From contig BSYQ01000006.1 in assembly GCA_030272585.1 (NCBI GenBank), positions 377,001 to 441,000 of the forward strand: DNA of 64,000 nt, in the 5' to 3' direction. This stretch comes from Bryopsis sp. KO-2023. Taxonomy: Eukaryota > Chlorophyta > Ulvophyceae > Bryopsidales > Bryopsidaceae. Below the pieces are notes generated by a model. The model was not told where the DNA came from, made no database searches, and saw only the letters and a program-made list of their open reading frames with translations. The translations under genes were made by a program, and so were the position numbers. Positions 41,178 through 53,911 of the stretch are shown piece by piece (the first letter of the stretch is position 1; each line of letters begins with the position of its first letter).

Positions 41178-44100
41178 TCATACGTCAGAAGAAAACTTCT
41201 CCATGCAAGCTTTCTTTTTTTTGATCAGAATCGCCTTGGACTTTTTCGACAAGCTATCAGCTGCCTTGGTTACTACTCCAGATCTGGTGGTTGGCAATTC
41301 ACTTTCTGGATTCTGTTTCTCCACCCATTCTTCCAGCCCAGAGAAGACCACATCGAAAATCTGCTTCGCGGTGTAAACAATGTAGATCCCGGCAATGAAC
41401 ATGAAGATTATGGATATGACCATTGTTCCTTCATCCTTCATTTCGGGTTGGCTCGCCAAATTCCCAACAATGAACGCGAACGTAGAAATGACCAATGAAC
41501 CCAATTCCAAATTGTTCAGCTTCGATTCTAGAAAAGGCTGGAATTGTGTTTGAAGAAGCATGGAAGCCATCATGATGAACAAGGCAGAACAGCTTTGGAT
41601 CCCACCCCCCAGCGGTCGCCCGAACACCACAATCGCGGAGAAAAAAGCTTTCCGGACCAAAATCAGCACCTCCCAAGCAGCGCTCTCCCTTTTGTATAAC
41701 TTATACAAAAATCCATATCGAACAATCACGCTCTCTTGATCGAGGGTGTCTGTTCGCGTCAGTTTGTACAGCAGCCAGGCTGGGAACCCTATTGATATCA
41801 ACAAGAAGCCGGGCAACCCAACGAAAAGAGCAAGGAGTGCATGCGATCCTTTGTAGCAAGTCAAAGTCGTGTCTTGTGCCCAAAACAAACCATCCAGAGG
41901 GCTGGCGCGCACGCAATAGAAAATCCGAATGAACGCTTTCGTCTCACTGCAACCACACAGATATGCATCAATATGTTTTCCCCACACTTCATTTTCAAGT
42001 ACCTTACAACAAGAACAGAAATGTGGAGATCGACTTGTAAAAGTTCGTCACCTGATATAGGCTGCTTGCAACACGGCCCGAAATGCGATGCCCGACCAGA
42101 GCCTCAAGTCCTGTAGGGATTTTTTGGTTCGCAACGCATGCACAGCGTAGACTATGACAAACGCTCCCCACACGACGAACGGTACGAATACCAACAGGAC
42201 CGTCGTCTTGACGGATCGAGGAAGACCACTTGTCTTGGACGAAAATGCACATTCGAACGCAAAAAAGCTGTTGCCATCCGCTCCTCCAGAGATAGTACCT
42301 GGATTCCATGCGAAAACTCATGGTTTTAGCTTGCAAGTAAATTAAAGCTGACAAACCACATCATCTCCATTTTGGAGAATAGTAACTCACCCCAGCTTGT
42401 GAATATGCCCATCATGTATTTCGTCCAACCCACGTTGATGGCCGCAGCCGATCCAGTAATTTGCATGAAATTCACGAGGATCTGCCCAGAAACACAAAAC
42501 CGACTTGGTAGAGAGAGATCGAGGTAAAAGGTGCATGTAGCATTCGGTTTCCATCCGTTGAATTTCTCACCTTGAAAATATCTGTTGGCCTTTGTTTTAT
42601 TCGAGGGATAGAATCTGACCCGGTGGCATTTGGATGGGCATCGGCCATGGCTTGTTGGGAAAATTTAGCAGCATTTCTGACATAAATCAGGGACAATACT
42701 GCTAGTGCAAGCATGGCCCCTCCAATCGCTACCCCAGCACGCACTTTTCCCTTGCATTCTCTGCATTCCAGACCACTCTTTCCATGAGATGCCTCGCAGC
42801 TCCCACACAACACACCCTTGTATCCCTGCATAGGTCACAGTTAGTGTGAATTTTCTCAAAACGCAGGTTTTCAGAGTACCCGAAACTGTACTTTGCTTGA
42901 TGTCACCTTTGCACACAAGGGGTAGTCTTCAGTATAAGCGATCAGACTCAGGTTGGAGGAGGAGTTTGATGATGCAAACAGATCCTCCGTTCGATTCTCA
43001 TAGGTGCATGCTTCTTTGGATAAACATGGATGCACATGCGAGGAGTGGGGTCCAGAGTGCCAGAATCCAGCGATAGGAACCAATTTTCCCCCCGAACATG
43101 AGGCCAGCTCCACAGTACAAGGCCTGCAATCCTTATCAGCCACGTCAAAGCTGAAAAAGTTCTCCCCACAAATGTCACAGCGCAACCCATCTTCTCTGGA
43201 CACCTCCCCAATCACACACTTTCTGATCTCCACCCTCATGGACTCCTTCAGGGTCTTGGAGCCATCTTCTGAAGTCAGCTGGAAGGTCAGATTGTACTCC
43301 CCTGGCAGACCACTCAGAATTACACCAGTCACAGTAATATTGCCACTCATCAGCATGCCCTCGCTGGTTGCAAGTCCACCAAAGAGTCTCCCTCCAGAGG
43401 TCAACACCTTGATTCTCAAATTCACATTTTCCACAGCAGTATGTCCAAAGGAGTCCAGGGTTGTGACTTTAATGGGCGGAAGCTCACCACCGCTAGCATG
43501 ATCAGCTAGTTCAGATGGATCAATCTTTGCTAATACAAACTGTGTCCCCACAGAGACTGATCTATCCCCCTCAGAACCAAAGGTTTGTAGTTTGCACATC
43601 TGGAGAGCTTCATCCAGTTGGCTTTCTGTGGTCCAACATTTCCCATCGCAGCAAACTTGTTCCTTGAAGTTGTCGAGAAACAAGTCCGACCCAGACTTCC
43701 ATCCAACATTGCCGTGAAAGCTGGTCTTGTTCAGCACCATCCGTTCCTCAGACAGAGGCTTGTAGTTACCACAATGTGCGAAGAACTCAAAACTGGTGTC
43801 TTTTATTTTTACTGGCGAATTGCCCCCCAACGATTCGCATTCTTTAGCAACAGAATTGTCACTTGAAAGATGGATTCCTCCTGCAGAACAGTAGATATCC
43901 CAGCATCAGATTGCCTAATTATGCCATGACAAAGAGGTGCATTAGAATCAAGGACCATTCTTTTTTTGCTCCCTTTTTCTCTGTATCAATGATTTTAGCG
44001 AAATGTTTCTGAAGCAAAGATATTTCTCACTTGGGAAGTAATCAAATTCAACTATGAAAAAAAGGGTATGCTTTTACCTCCTGTTGCAGCCTGGTTTCCA

Positions 44101-46296
44101 ATGAACCAACAGGATTCGCATTCCCAACTGTACCCTGATGAACGAGTCTCAAAGTGCATGGCAACACCACCTCCGCTTTTCTTAGCAGTGTTGTCCGTCG
44201 CATTAAGATTTTGAACATTGAAGGTTCCACCCTCTGCATAAATCCCCCCTCCTGATTGTGTTGCTGTGCACCCGGTGATGCTGGAATTCTTGAGGGTCAC
44301 CTCTGAACCCGATTGGACTCTTATCGCACCTCCCACCCCCATTGCATGCCTATCATCCCCAGCACTATTAGAATTAAAAAAGCAGAAGAAACACCTCATG
44401 CCCCCCTTTTTCATATCGATGGCCCCTCCTCCATCTGTTGCAAGGTTTTCCAAAAAGTGTGCTTGATCAATCACAGGACTCATAATCCAGCACTCTTTGG
44501 TGCAAGTGAATGAGGCAGCACCTCCCCACCTTGCTTTGTTTTTAGAAAATACAACATTCTTGAATGACAATCCATATGGAGGCCCACCGACAGCTGTCAG
44601 TGCACCTCCTGTGAGGGCCAATCCCAGCGAAAAATTGGAGTCCTGTACTGTCAGGTCCCACACATCTTCAACATACAGGGCTCCTCCACTTCCGGCCTCA
44701 TTTTTTGAGAAAGTACAGTTCTCAATTTTTGAATCTACCCCTCCCTCTCTCATCATCACAGCCCCACCCTTCCCCTCAAGGGATGCCAGCTCATCGGCAT
44801 CGCTCACTCCTGCCTTGTTTTCGAAAAAGATCGAAGAACGAAGAGTGATTGTGGACATTTTATCCGAAATCACGCTTCCCATCGGTACCTAGAAAAAAGA
44901 AAAGGATCAATATTTGAGTAGGAAATAAACATTGCTCAGATTTCCTATTGTTGCAACTGTAAGTCACACAATTAGCTCTAGGTAAATATACAAAGGAAAT
45001 ATAAAACCACCAAAGACTGAGGTGGTAATAGTATGAAGAGGAAACAAGGGCGGTTGATGTACATACTACATGTAGTATGCAAGGGCATTACTTGTGCAAA
45101 CAAGGCTCCACCCATTATCAAAGCTACATTCCTCTTGAAGTAACAATAATCAACATGAAGATCCCCACTATACATCCCTACAGCTCCACCCATGTCAGCT
45201 TGATTTCTGATGAATCTCATGGATTTGAAGGTTGCATTCAAATGAGCACCCTGAAAATGACATTCAAAGTATGTTAGATAGAGATTCAGTAATTGTCTTA
45301 AAGCTTCAGCAAAAATTTCCCTACCTCCTCTTGGGAAAGCCAAGTACCTCCGCCTCCCTCAATCGCCCTGTTTATCTCAAGTAGGCATCCTTGCATTTCT
45401 AGGCTCACGCTAGGTGCTCCAAAACTATCAACGTTTTTTGCCAATGCATATACAGCCCCTCCCACGACCTCCGCGAAGTTTTGGGAAAATTCAACATCAT
45501 TCATTTTGACAATCGTCCTACCCTAAAGACACACAAGAGTCCCTTCAATTCCTACTACTTGCACTCCCATCATTTGAAAACTTCATACAAGATCTTAATG
45601 AAGTGGATTTCACCATAAAAAGAATGACCCAAGCATTCTGGTCTTGGAAGTACAATTTTAGGCAGGGTACAAGTGAAGCAGGAAACTTTTTTTAATGGTC
45701 CTCGAGATCATTGGCACCATATTTCGAGAACTTGTTTCTCTATCTTAAAAGCACCATGGAGTGAGTATGAAAATAAGAATTCCATACTCGTAAGACACAG
45801 ACAGTTGCTGTAGATTGCATCTGAATGGTTGGAAATGTCAAAGATTGTGAGTCACAAAAAAGACAACACGTTCTACAAGATATTTTCACCTGTGTAGCCA
45901 CAGCTCCACCAGTGGCAGCAGCGTTTTCGCGAAAAAGGATCTTGGACACATCCAAGACTCCACGAGTTACTTCAGACTCAAAATAAATTCCACCCCCCGT
46001 CCCCTCAGCGAGAAACCAGCCGTCTGATTTATTCTCAACAAATGAAGAATTGAGTATTTTGAGTTTGGACAATTCCGTGGCATAGATGGCACCACCCTTG
46101 TCCTTACTCCAGTTACCTTCAAAGTTCGAATTCTTGACTGATACTTTCAAATTCTGGCCAACAAAAAACAGGGCACCCCCCCGCCCCCCCCTCAGTGGAT
46201 TCCACCCTCTTTCAGCTCGATTGTTTTCAAATGTACAACCAACAATATCAACTTCTGAGTTCTTCTCAAAATCCTGATTCTAATATGACACACACA

Positions 46297-46357
<61 letters not shown>

Positions 46358-47668
46358 AGAAGAAGTTTGTTTCAGATACTATGTCGAATTTGGAAAATAA
46401 ATCAGCCACTAAAGATCAGTGCCATTTTTGGTATCTCACCAACAAAAAAAAAGCATTCATTTGTAACAAGATATAGTTGGAGATGAATCAATCCCACAAG
46501 GAAATGGAAAAAAGTTTCCCACAGAGATTGGATATGAAAAAATGTTGCATCTTGCTTTTCACCCCCTGGCCAAATCTGCATGAATAATTATCATCTTTCC
46601 ATGCAATCAACACTGGTATGGTGTTACCTCGCATTTTTTTCTAATTTACCTCAGCAAAAATTGCACCTCCTTCCCCGCTAGCCTTGTTCCATTCAAAGGT
46701 GCTTTCCCTGATTGTGACAGTTGTCTCTTGCAAATAAATGGCACCCCCACTTTTCAAGGCTTCGTTTCTGGTGAAGTTGGAATTCAATATTGTTGCTTGT
46801 GAATTATCCAGAGCAGCAATGACCCCTCCAAAAGACCCATTGTTGTTTCTGGCTTTCACATTTAACAGTGTGAATTCAGATTCGGCAGCTGAAAGCCCCG
46901 CAGGTCCTTCACCAACGTTTTCGTTTCCCTCAAACTCCACCTGTTCTAGGGTGAAATTCTTTGAGTGTTGCACATGAATCAGACCCTCTGTGGAATTAAG
47001 GAAGCACCCCTTGAAGAAAAGGGCTGAAAGTGTCATATCATCAGACCTGGTCTCCACAAACAAACACACCCAATTGAACATGGAGCTTATTTCCTGAATG
47101 ACATTCAACTGGGCAAATCAGTCCAGGCACCTTATCTTGAAAGCTCCTTTGCTCTGATCGCTTGGACATCGAACTGATGCTCCGTTTCCTTTGATGGTGA
47201 TGGGACTACTGAGTTCCACGAAATTCTCCAGCACCAGTTCTGGCAGATCGAGCTCCAGGACTGCGCCAGGGGGCATGCAATTTGCCAACGTCCCAACATC
47301 GTTGTCCAGCTCCTTCAGCGCGGCGGAGTCCACGATCACTCGCGCAGAAACACCGAAAACCGTGCGTACGGCTTCGCACCCCGACCCATCTGCGATCCGG
47401 CAATACAAGACGTTGAATTCTCATTTTGTGCGCGTTGGTGGCGGCTGATCTCGGAACCAACACCAGGGAAGAAGCCAAAAAAAGGTGTCCGTCTGGAGCT
47501 GCTCAGTCGACGATGTATTTTCAACGGCCTCGCAAACGTAAAAAACGAATCAATCTGAAGGGGCTAAAACTCACCAGCAGAGTCGGATTGAGTGAAGCCG
47601 ATCGCTGCATGGTCTGCGACTACGAGGATCATCAACAGCAGGCAGCCCCCGGACCATGGTTGGCGCAT
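41178..47668 (-). CDS. Pmp-like beta-helix ectodomain protein with multi-pass C-terminus (intact)
   Basis: Probably a large plasma-membrane protein. Twelve exons: 47668-47575 (signal peptide, GGCLLLMILVVADHAAIGF), 47389 to about 47121, 47093-46650, 46279-45893, 45522-45325, 45250-45092, 44888-44078, 43880-42907, 42825-42571, 42481-42391, 42298-42052 and 41946-41178 (TGA). All phases agree except exon 2-3. Exons 2-8 encode degenerate Pmp-type repeats (GGAIYL, GGAVYAL, GGALFAQ) that should form a beta-helix. Exon 8 ends in a Cys-rich module (CCDGKCW, CDICGENFFSF, CLSKEACTYENR), and exons 9-12 carry roughly seven hydrophobic segments. Similar fusions are known among algae and protists, but ligand and function are unknown. 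Two partial relatives lie at 13.5-22.6 and 59.3-62.0 kb. Confidence 0.85.
46288..46355 (-). repeat. (TG)n microsatellite beside a 3' splice site
   Basis: The CA run on the plus strand (one interruption near 46298) ends a few bases before exon 4 (46279). Position and gene-sense (TG)n composition match the paralogue at 21198-21237. Confidence 0.9.
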
Positions 47669-48061
47669 TGGTATGCTTGCCATGGAGGAATTGGTTGCAG
47701 AATCTGGTGCTCAATTCAGCCACTTCTTTTAAGGCACGTCGAGGCCTTGTGTGTGCTCTTGAGGCTGGATCGACGCCTCGTAATCAAAGGGCAGTCTGAC
47801 ATGCATGCATTTTCAGCATGGTCGAGTTCACATTACTTCAACCAGACGGACGATGTGCTTGGATGTAATTACGCGACCAAACTGACGCACTTAACAACCT
47901 TGGGCCAAGGCTCCGAGGGTATCCCTGCTTGGATTCGTAAACCTGTTCGAGACTCCGAGTGGGCTTCATCTTAGAGCTTTCCCAAGGTGAACTTAAGCAT
48001 CAATTTATTCCACATTTCTCAGGAGAGACTTCATGCTAGCACTATAACTGGTGAAAATACT
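47669..48061 (-). promoter_or_regulatory. Upstream region of the intact Pmp-like gene
   Basis: The only DNA between the start codon at 47668 (-) and the LINE fragment that begins near 48062 (+), so it probably contains the promoter and 5' UTR. The long plus-strand ORF across 47426-47974 is antisense to exon 1 and upstream DNA. No core element is assigned. Confidence 0.35.
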
Positions 48062-49190
48062 AGCTGACCGATCCCATGGATTTTATGGTAACTCGCCTGC
48101 ACTCTCCCAATATCTATTCAGGTCAGTCTTTTCGTCCAAAAGATAAAGTTCGTTATTTGGGATTTCATTTTTCTGCACGTGGAAATATATTTGCTGACCA
48201 TTTTAAATACATATTGTCGAAAGGTCGAGCAGATTTGGGAAGATTATGGATTTTATTAAATAAGACTCAAGTTTTTTCCCCACGTGTGGCTGTTGGTTTA
48301 TTTCGTCAATTGGTGCAAGGTCGTCTTTGTTATGGTTGTGAACTTTGGTTTGTTTTTGCTTCTAATAACATAAAAAGGGAATTAGATCGCATTCAAACCA
48401 CGTTTCTTCGATGGTTATTGGGTCTTTCTCCGTCGACTCCTAATTCCTTAATATTGTCGGACCTCAAAGTGAAACCTCTTCATTTTTATTTTATTCGACA
48501 AGCTTTTCGTTTTTGGAATCATTTGGTCAATCCTTCGGTACAAAATATGGCAGCTCGATTGTTTGCTAAAGGCAAAGATTCTGGGACGGTTATGTGGTTT
48601 CAAAAAATGAGGCAATTGTTAGATTCTTTCACTTCCAGTTCATCATCTCCTTTATTATTAGAGTTCTATTGACATTCAGGCTTGGCAAAGAGCGTACAAG
48701 GTTTATTGGGTTTCTCAAACGTTTGATTCGGCTGGTCGATATCCTAAAGTTGAGTCCTATTTAAATTCTTTTTATTGTGGGCGAGATGGTTTAAAACGTT
48801 TAGAGTCAATTGGAGATCGAAGTCTTCGCTCTTTATATATGAGGTTTAGATTGGGATGTTCTGTTTTGGCAATAGAAACTGGTCGATACGAAAATGTGGA
48901 CAGACAACGAAGATATTGTCCTTATTGTGGTTCACCTTGGATTGAAGATGAATCACATTTTATTTTTATTTGCCCGTTATATAATGGTTTAAGAAGATCA
49001 TTTTCGGATTTGTTTGTTTTTCGAAATATCAAAGGGTTTTTTAATCAACAAAACGTTTATCGGGTGGCTTTTTATTTACGAAAGGCAATTCAGATTAGAC
49101 AATTGATTCTATGGGAATAGATTGGATCATTATATATTCGTTGTAATAGGAGAGCGGCATCTCCTACACAATGTAAATGTTGTTTGTTTG
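48062..49190 (+). mobile_element. LINE fragment, reverse transcriptase C-terminal part, frameshifted
   Basis: 48076-48672 reads YLGFHFSARGNIFADHF, then RVAVGLFRQLVQGRLCYGCE and ELDRIQTTFLRWLLGL, the familiar region after the LINE polymerase active site. A one-base shift near 48665 moves the frame, which resumes at SIDIQAWQRAY and continues to the stop at 49120 with the zinc knuckle CPYCGSPWIEDESHFIFICP. The catalytic YxDD motif is upstream and missing. Codon use is very AT-rich. The 3' end after 49120 has a short TTG/TGTT run (about 49178-49190). Confidence 0.8.
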
Positions 49191-49690
49191 TTTGCACTCT
49201 CCCTAATTAGTGGTCGCAGAAATTCAATTGTCTACTCACCGTGCAGCAATTGTTCAACACTTGTGTGAAAGCATTATCCTTCCTTTAAAAGGAAGCAAAT
49301 CTTTCGAGTAGTGTTTATTATTATTATTGGTTGTGTTTTTGCAAATCAAACTGAGGAATACTGCCAGATCTGTGGACACTCTCTACTGGAGTGTTCTTTA
49401 GGCTAAAGAAAGTCACATCAAGTCCTGGACTAAATTTTGGTGGTGGGGTAAAGTTGAAGGGGACCGTCACCTGTTCTACATATATTCTGAAAATGCTGAC
49501 ATTCTCTGGCCATCTGTCAGGGCATTTGCTCCAGCTCAGGACAAGGTGTAAGGGGCTAAGATTGAACACTCCGTGAAAGAACAATGCAGTTAACAACACC
49601 CACTTTCGTCTTTACCCCCCCCCCCCCCTCCCTCCTTAAATGAATAATGCCCTATCAAAACAGGGGTGGCTACTTGTGTATGTAATGCAG
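49191..49690. other. Spacer between LINE fragment and dehydratase gene
   Basis: No gene recognised. It presumably contains the 3' UTR of the minus-strand dehydratase gene; a C run sits at 49616-49628. Confidence 0.4.
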
Positions 49691-52600
49691 TCACATGTCT
49701 GTCACACACCCAATCGATGCCGAGGAGACATTTTTTATGTATTTAAACAGGGTTCCAGATTCTGCCTTGAGGTCTGGGGCGGCCCATTCACTTTTCCGTT
49801 TCTCCATGTCTCGGTCAACGACGTCCATGTGAATGGTTCTCTTCTCAGCGTCAATTGTGATCAAATCCCCATCTTTGACCAAACAGATCGGACCTCCAAC
49901 TTGAGCCTCGGGGGTTACATGCCCAATAACAAAGCCATGAGATCCGCCAGAAAATCGACCATCCGTGACCAAAGCACACTCTTTCCCTAAGGAGGAACAT
50001 TCATTTGTATGTGGTTGGTTGGCTTTTGATTTCTGGGAAATACCTTGGTCAAAGGTGGGGCAATCAGGAGGCGGAAAAAAAGTGGAGCGTTTTGGGTTTC
50101 ACCAAAATTGTGCTGGTAATGCTGGTGGAGACATGAATCATTAAGATCAACCATCAAGTCTTCTTCAGCCTACCTAGACCAGCACCCATGATCGCTGAAG
50201 TCAGGGTGAGCATCTCTGGCATTCCAGGTCCCCCTTTCGGGCCTTCATAGCGAATGATGATAACTTTTCCCCTGAAAATCTCTGCATCGTTCGCAATCTT
50301 TTCCAGCATGTCCTCCTCGCAGTCAAAACACAAGGCTGGCCCAGAAAATCTCAGACCTTCTTTCCCTGTTACGACCATGAATTTGCTGAACAAAAGATTT
50401 TGCATCAAGTTCTCCTAGGACAATTTTTCAGTTTCAAAGAACAAAACAAGCTTATTGCATGATCAATTGTTGGGCTCCAAGAATCCTCTGTGGGAAAAAA
50501 AAGGAGTTTTTTCCCCGGCACCTGTGATTTTTGCAACCGATCCTTCAGGTGCAAGATTCCCATAAAGAATTTGAATGTGTCCACTCCTCTTGATCGGGTT
50601 GGCCATCGGCCGAACCACATCTTGGCCAATCGTCAACTCTGGCACTGATTCCAAGTTTTCACCAAGGGTTTTCCCAGTGACAGACATGCAATTCCCATCC
50701 AGAAGGCCCTCTTTCAAGAGAAGCCTCAAAACAGCTGGTACACCCCCGACCTACAAAGAATCACCTTGAAAAAATTCAACTAGTGAATACATAAATCAGG
50801 GTGTTTGTATCCACGGTCTGGAACTACCTTGTGCAGATCTTCCATTGCATATTTACCACTCGGTCGAAGGTCAGCCAGAAATGGAACCCGATCGCTGACT
50901 GTCTGAAAGTCATTCAATTTGAGATTGATCCCCACCGACCTGCAGCCACATGCAAATTAGTCATGCTGTTCCTTCCCCCAACATTTCCAAGCATCTTGAA
51001 TAGCATGAAACTGATTGAATGAGGCAACCCTGGATGGTCAGTTGGGATGGTTCACCTTGCAACGGCGATCAGATGGAGGACAGAATTGGTGGAACCCCCC
51101 AGGGCCATCACGAGAGTCATGGCATTTTCAAATGAAGCTCGAGTCATGATATCTTGGGGTTTGATGTCCTTGTCAATCAGCTCTAGAATGACAGCCCCAG
51201 CTCGTTGGCATTCCTGTGTCTTGCCAGGATCCATCGCTGGTGTGGAGGAACTGTAAGGCAGAGACATGCCCAGAGCCTCGATCGCCGAGGCCATCGTGTT
51301 TGCAGTGAACATACCCCCAGTGGCCCCTGGCCCAGGACAAGCGTTTCGAACAATATCGAGCCGTTGCTCTTCAGTAATCATACCTGCGGTGTATTCCCCT
51401 GGTATGAAAAGAACACCAGTGTGAGTCATCATTTCTTGGTCGGCCCAGCCTGGATGGGTAGGTGAGTTTTTTAAAACAAGAAGGATGGGGTTTCCACGAT
51501 AGCTCACCATAGCTTTGACATGCCGATACTACATCCAGGGGTTTTCCAGTCAGCTGGCTCTTCCCAGGCTTCGTTGCCCCCCCATAAATCATCAGACTTG
51601 GGCGATTTAGGCGACCCATGGCCATCACCACCCCAGGCATATTCTTATCGCAGCCTGTGCACCGAAACAGCAAAAATAACACCCAGTTTTTCAAAAAAAA
51701 CTATTGAGAGGATGGATTCGCATATCACAGCTGTCCATATCGACGAGACCTGTCAACTGGCTACATTCTCACAAAAAAAGATATTGCATGAATTCTGCCA
51801 TTATTGGATTAACATTTTGCTCTGAACCAAGTGAACTGGGTTTTCCAGGAGGGCCGTTCTTTCCTCACACCTGGCAAAGCAATCAATGCATCATACCACT
51901 GGGCTCCCATGACAGTCTCAATGCTATCAGCGATGAGGTCCCTGGATTGCAAACTGTAGCTCATGCCCTCTGTTCCCACAGTGATCCCATCGCCCACTCC
52001 GACAGTGTTGAACCGAAAGCCCACCAAACCAGCATCTTGAACCCCTTTCTTGACAGTTTCTGATAGATCAAGCAAGTGCATATTGCAGGGATTGCCCTCA
52101 AACCACACTGATGATATTCCAACCTGGCCATTTTCGAGCAAAGAATCAGCACCAGGCAGGTAATGAGAAGGCTCACCATACCCATACAAGACATGTTTAA
52201 CGAGCTATTTCAAGTACTAGTAACATAACCGAAAAAGAAACCTGACCATTCTTTGTACAAAGGCCATGCTTTGAGGCGAAATAAGGATGAGAGGTTTCCG
52301 GGTTTTCAAACACAATCGATTGTGGGCAGGGTGATCAATGGTGATATTTGTGAAAGCCATCCTTTTAAAGAATTGCCAATCCCTTTCTGATCTCTTTTTT
52401 GGAAAAGGAGGGGGGGAGGTACATCGAGCAATGGTGAATGCGTGCATGTCACACTTGAGGTTTCTTCATGTCTTCTTCCGACAATCCGGTTGCATACAAC
52501 ATAGCTTGAGACGCCCCTTGCGATTTTGGCTGAGTAATCCTGCGGCTGTATTTGTTCTTTTTCCCTGCAGAGCCATTACGTAACCGCTCAATGCGCAGCA

Positions 52601-52808
52601 AACCCGCCCATCTCTGTTCTTGTTGCCAGTGTGCAGGAGAAGCGATTCATTCATAGAACCCACCACCGTTTTGTTTTGTTATATCTTGCGAGGTGGCCGC
52701 CTGATCTGGAGCCGCACGGGTGGGTGTGAAACATATCGATCGACCCAGGGTGCGGGAATTCCTGATGCCATTCGAGAGGGCGCTGGAATTGAGCAGAATG
52801 CCCGCCAT
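49691..52808 (-). CDS. ilvD: Dihydroxy-acid dehydratase, probably plastid-targeted
   Basis: Third common step of branched-chain amino acid synthesis: dehydrates 2,3-dihydroxy-isovalerate and its methylvalerate analogue. Core exons in consistent phase: about 52212-51871, 51654-51508, 51398-51056, 50939-50828, 50750-50522, 50365-50174 and 49986-49691 (TGA). Family motifs: [100 protein letters not shown] and [16 protein letters not shown] leader beginning at ATG 52808 ([20 protein letters not shown]) looks like a transit peptide. The exon that should carry the [15 protein letters not shown] segment was not found, so the N-terminal third is incomplete. The third iron-sulfur ligand cysteine is replaced by threonine (see findings). 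Confidence 0.9.
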
Positions 52809-53144
52809 TGATCCCCGCTGATTATTGGCCAGTGATAAGAGTTCCAACTCTCGCCACAAAGTCCGACGCCCCCGTTTCAAAATGTTGGGGTTTTTTCAAA
52901 TTGGTGCTTCAGAGGGTTTGTTAATTAGTAAGCGAAGCCGTACAAATGTAAGGATGTGGTGGGAGTTGTGTTAGTGTAGGAGAGGAGTGACTGTATGTTA
53001 CAGTCTTATCATTCAGTTAGTCTCGAGGTAGGATATCAGAGTCTTGTTTGGTGAGGTGCGTCTCTTTGGGGCCTGCATCCTGGGGCACGGAAAATGTACC
53101 ATGGCAGTTACAACGCCCTCTCGCTATAAACTACGTCTCGTTAA

Positions 53145-53220
53145 AAGTCGCCAAGGACCGTGGTCCCATGTCCGACGAATGTCGCACATAGGAGCCGTCC
53201 CTGGCGACTTGTAAACTTAA
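53145..53220. other. 76-nt foldback with near-continuous stem
   Basis: AAGTCGCCA (53145-53153) pairs with TGGCGACTT (53212-53220). Inside, GGAC pairs with GTCC, then GGTCC with GGAGCC around one bulge, ATGT with ACAT, and CGAC with GTCG around a GAAT loop. Size and shape resemble a pre-miRNA or a short foldback element; no expression evidence can be read from DNA. Confidence 0.5.
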
Positions 53221-53278
53221 CAATTAATCTATCAATTACAGCAAAAAGAGGCCATCACCCCCCATAATGCCAGAGTAA
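53221..53278 (-). repeat. Short interspersed repeat, 3'-tail type
   Basis: Minus-strand GTGATGGCCTCTTTTTGCTGT followed by GTAATTGAT matches the block at 55080-55140 and, in part, the small insertion at 59590-59628. All three end in a simple A/T/G tail, as expected for a non-LTR or SINE-like 3' end. Confidence 0.6.
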
Positions 53279-53650
53279 TACAAGGTAACCCACACAAAAG
53301 AAAAGTCCCTGGACAAAGAAACTTAACATCCACACAAGAATGTATGAGACACCACTTTCACAAGAATGGCTGGTTCGACCCAATTTTGGCTATTCAATGA
53401 AACTTCCAATGCCTTTTCAAGGGCCGAATTCTAAAACATCAAAATAAGAATATCCTCAAGGAAAAAAAAATCCTGCTCTTGCAGACCAAAAATGTAAACC
53501 CCAGTTTCTCTACTCCTAACCTTTTTTGTGAACAATTTGTTTATAAATGGCGAAAAGAAAAGAAGGGCTCGTGTTCAGAGTGGCTTACAGAGAGCTACTT
53601 TTCCCCTAGACCATCAAAGTAAAAAGCTAACTTACCACAAATTTTCCAAG

Positions 53651-53707
53651 TGTCTACGTGGCCCAACGGAGAAGGCGGGCTGCAGGTTCGAGTCTTTCCG
53701 TAAACGG
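53651..53707 (+). other. tRNA-Arg-like relic lacking the anticodon arm
   Basis: GTGGCCCAACGGAGAAGGCG matches the D-arm region of a eukaryotic tRNA-Arg (A box) and is followed directly by GGCTGCAGGTTCGAGTC, a T-arm with B box. The anticodon arm is absent and the acceptor strands do not pair. Likely a decayed tRNA or the head of a tRNA-derived repeat. Confidence 0.4.
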
Positions 53708-53911
53708 TTTCTACCGCACAAGGCCGAGTTCTACAGATAACGAGAAAAAGCCCCCCGGTCAGATGACCTCTACGTTTTGCTTGTTGTCATTGCAAGAAGA
53801 GAAAAAACCTCAAAATCAGCTGAAAAAGAGCAATGTTCATTCTGGAATGTTAAGGACTCAAACGAATACGACAGAAAGCCAAAACAGACCAAAACCAAAG
53901 CAGTCTCATCT

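Larger units (their letters stand above)
52809..53911. other. Intergenic region between dehydratase and F-box gene
   Basis: Contains the dehydratase promoter, a long foldback (53145-53220), a short interspersed repeat (53221-53278) and a tRNA-like relic (53651-53707). No protein gene recognised. Confidence 0.5.

Noticed and set aside
43004..43501. 165-codon plus-strand ORF and the matching one at 59697-60137 (-)
   Set aside because: Both are antisense shadows of the same conserved Pmp-like exon, which is why they resemble each other.
47426..47974. 183-codon plus-strand ORF
   Set aside because: Antisense to exon 1 and the upstream region of the intact Pmp-like gene; the minus-strand signal peptide and splice donor explain the first part.
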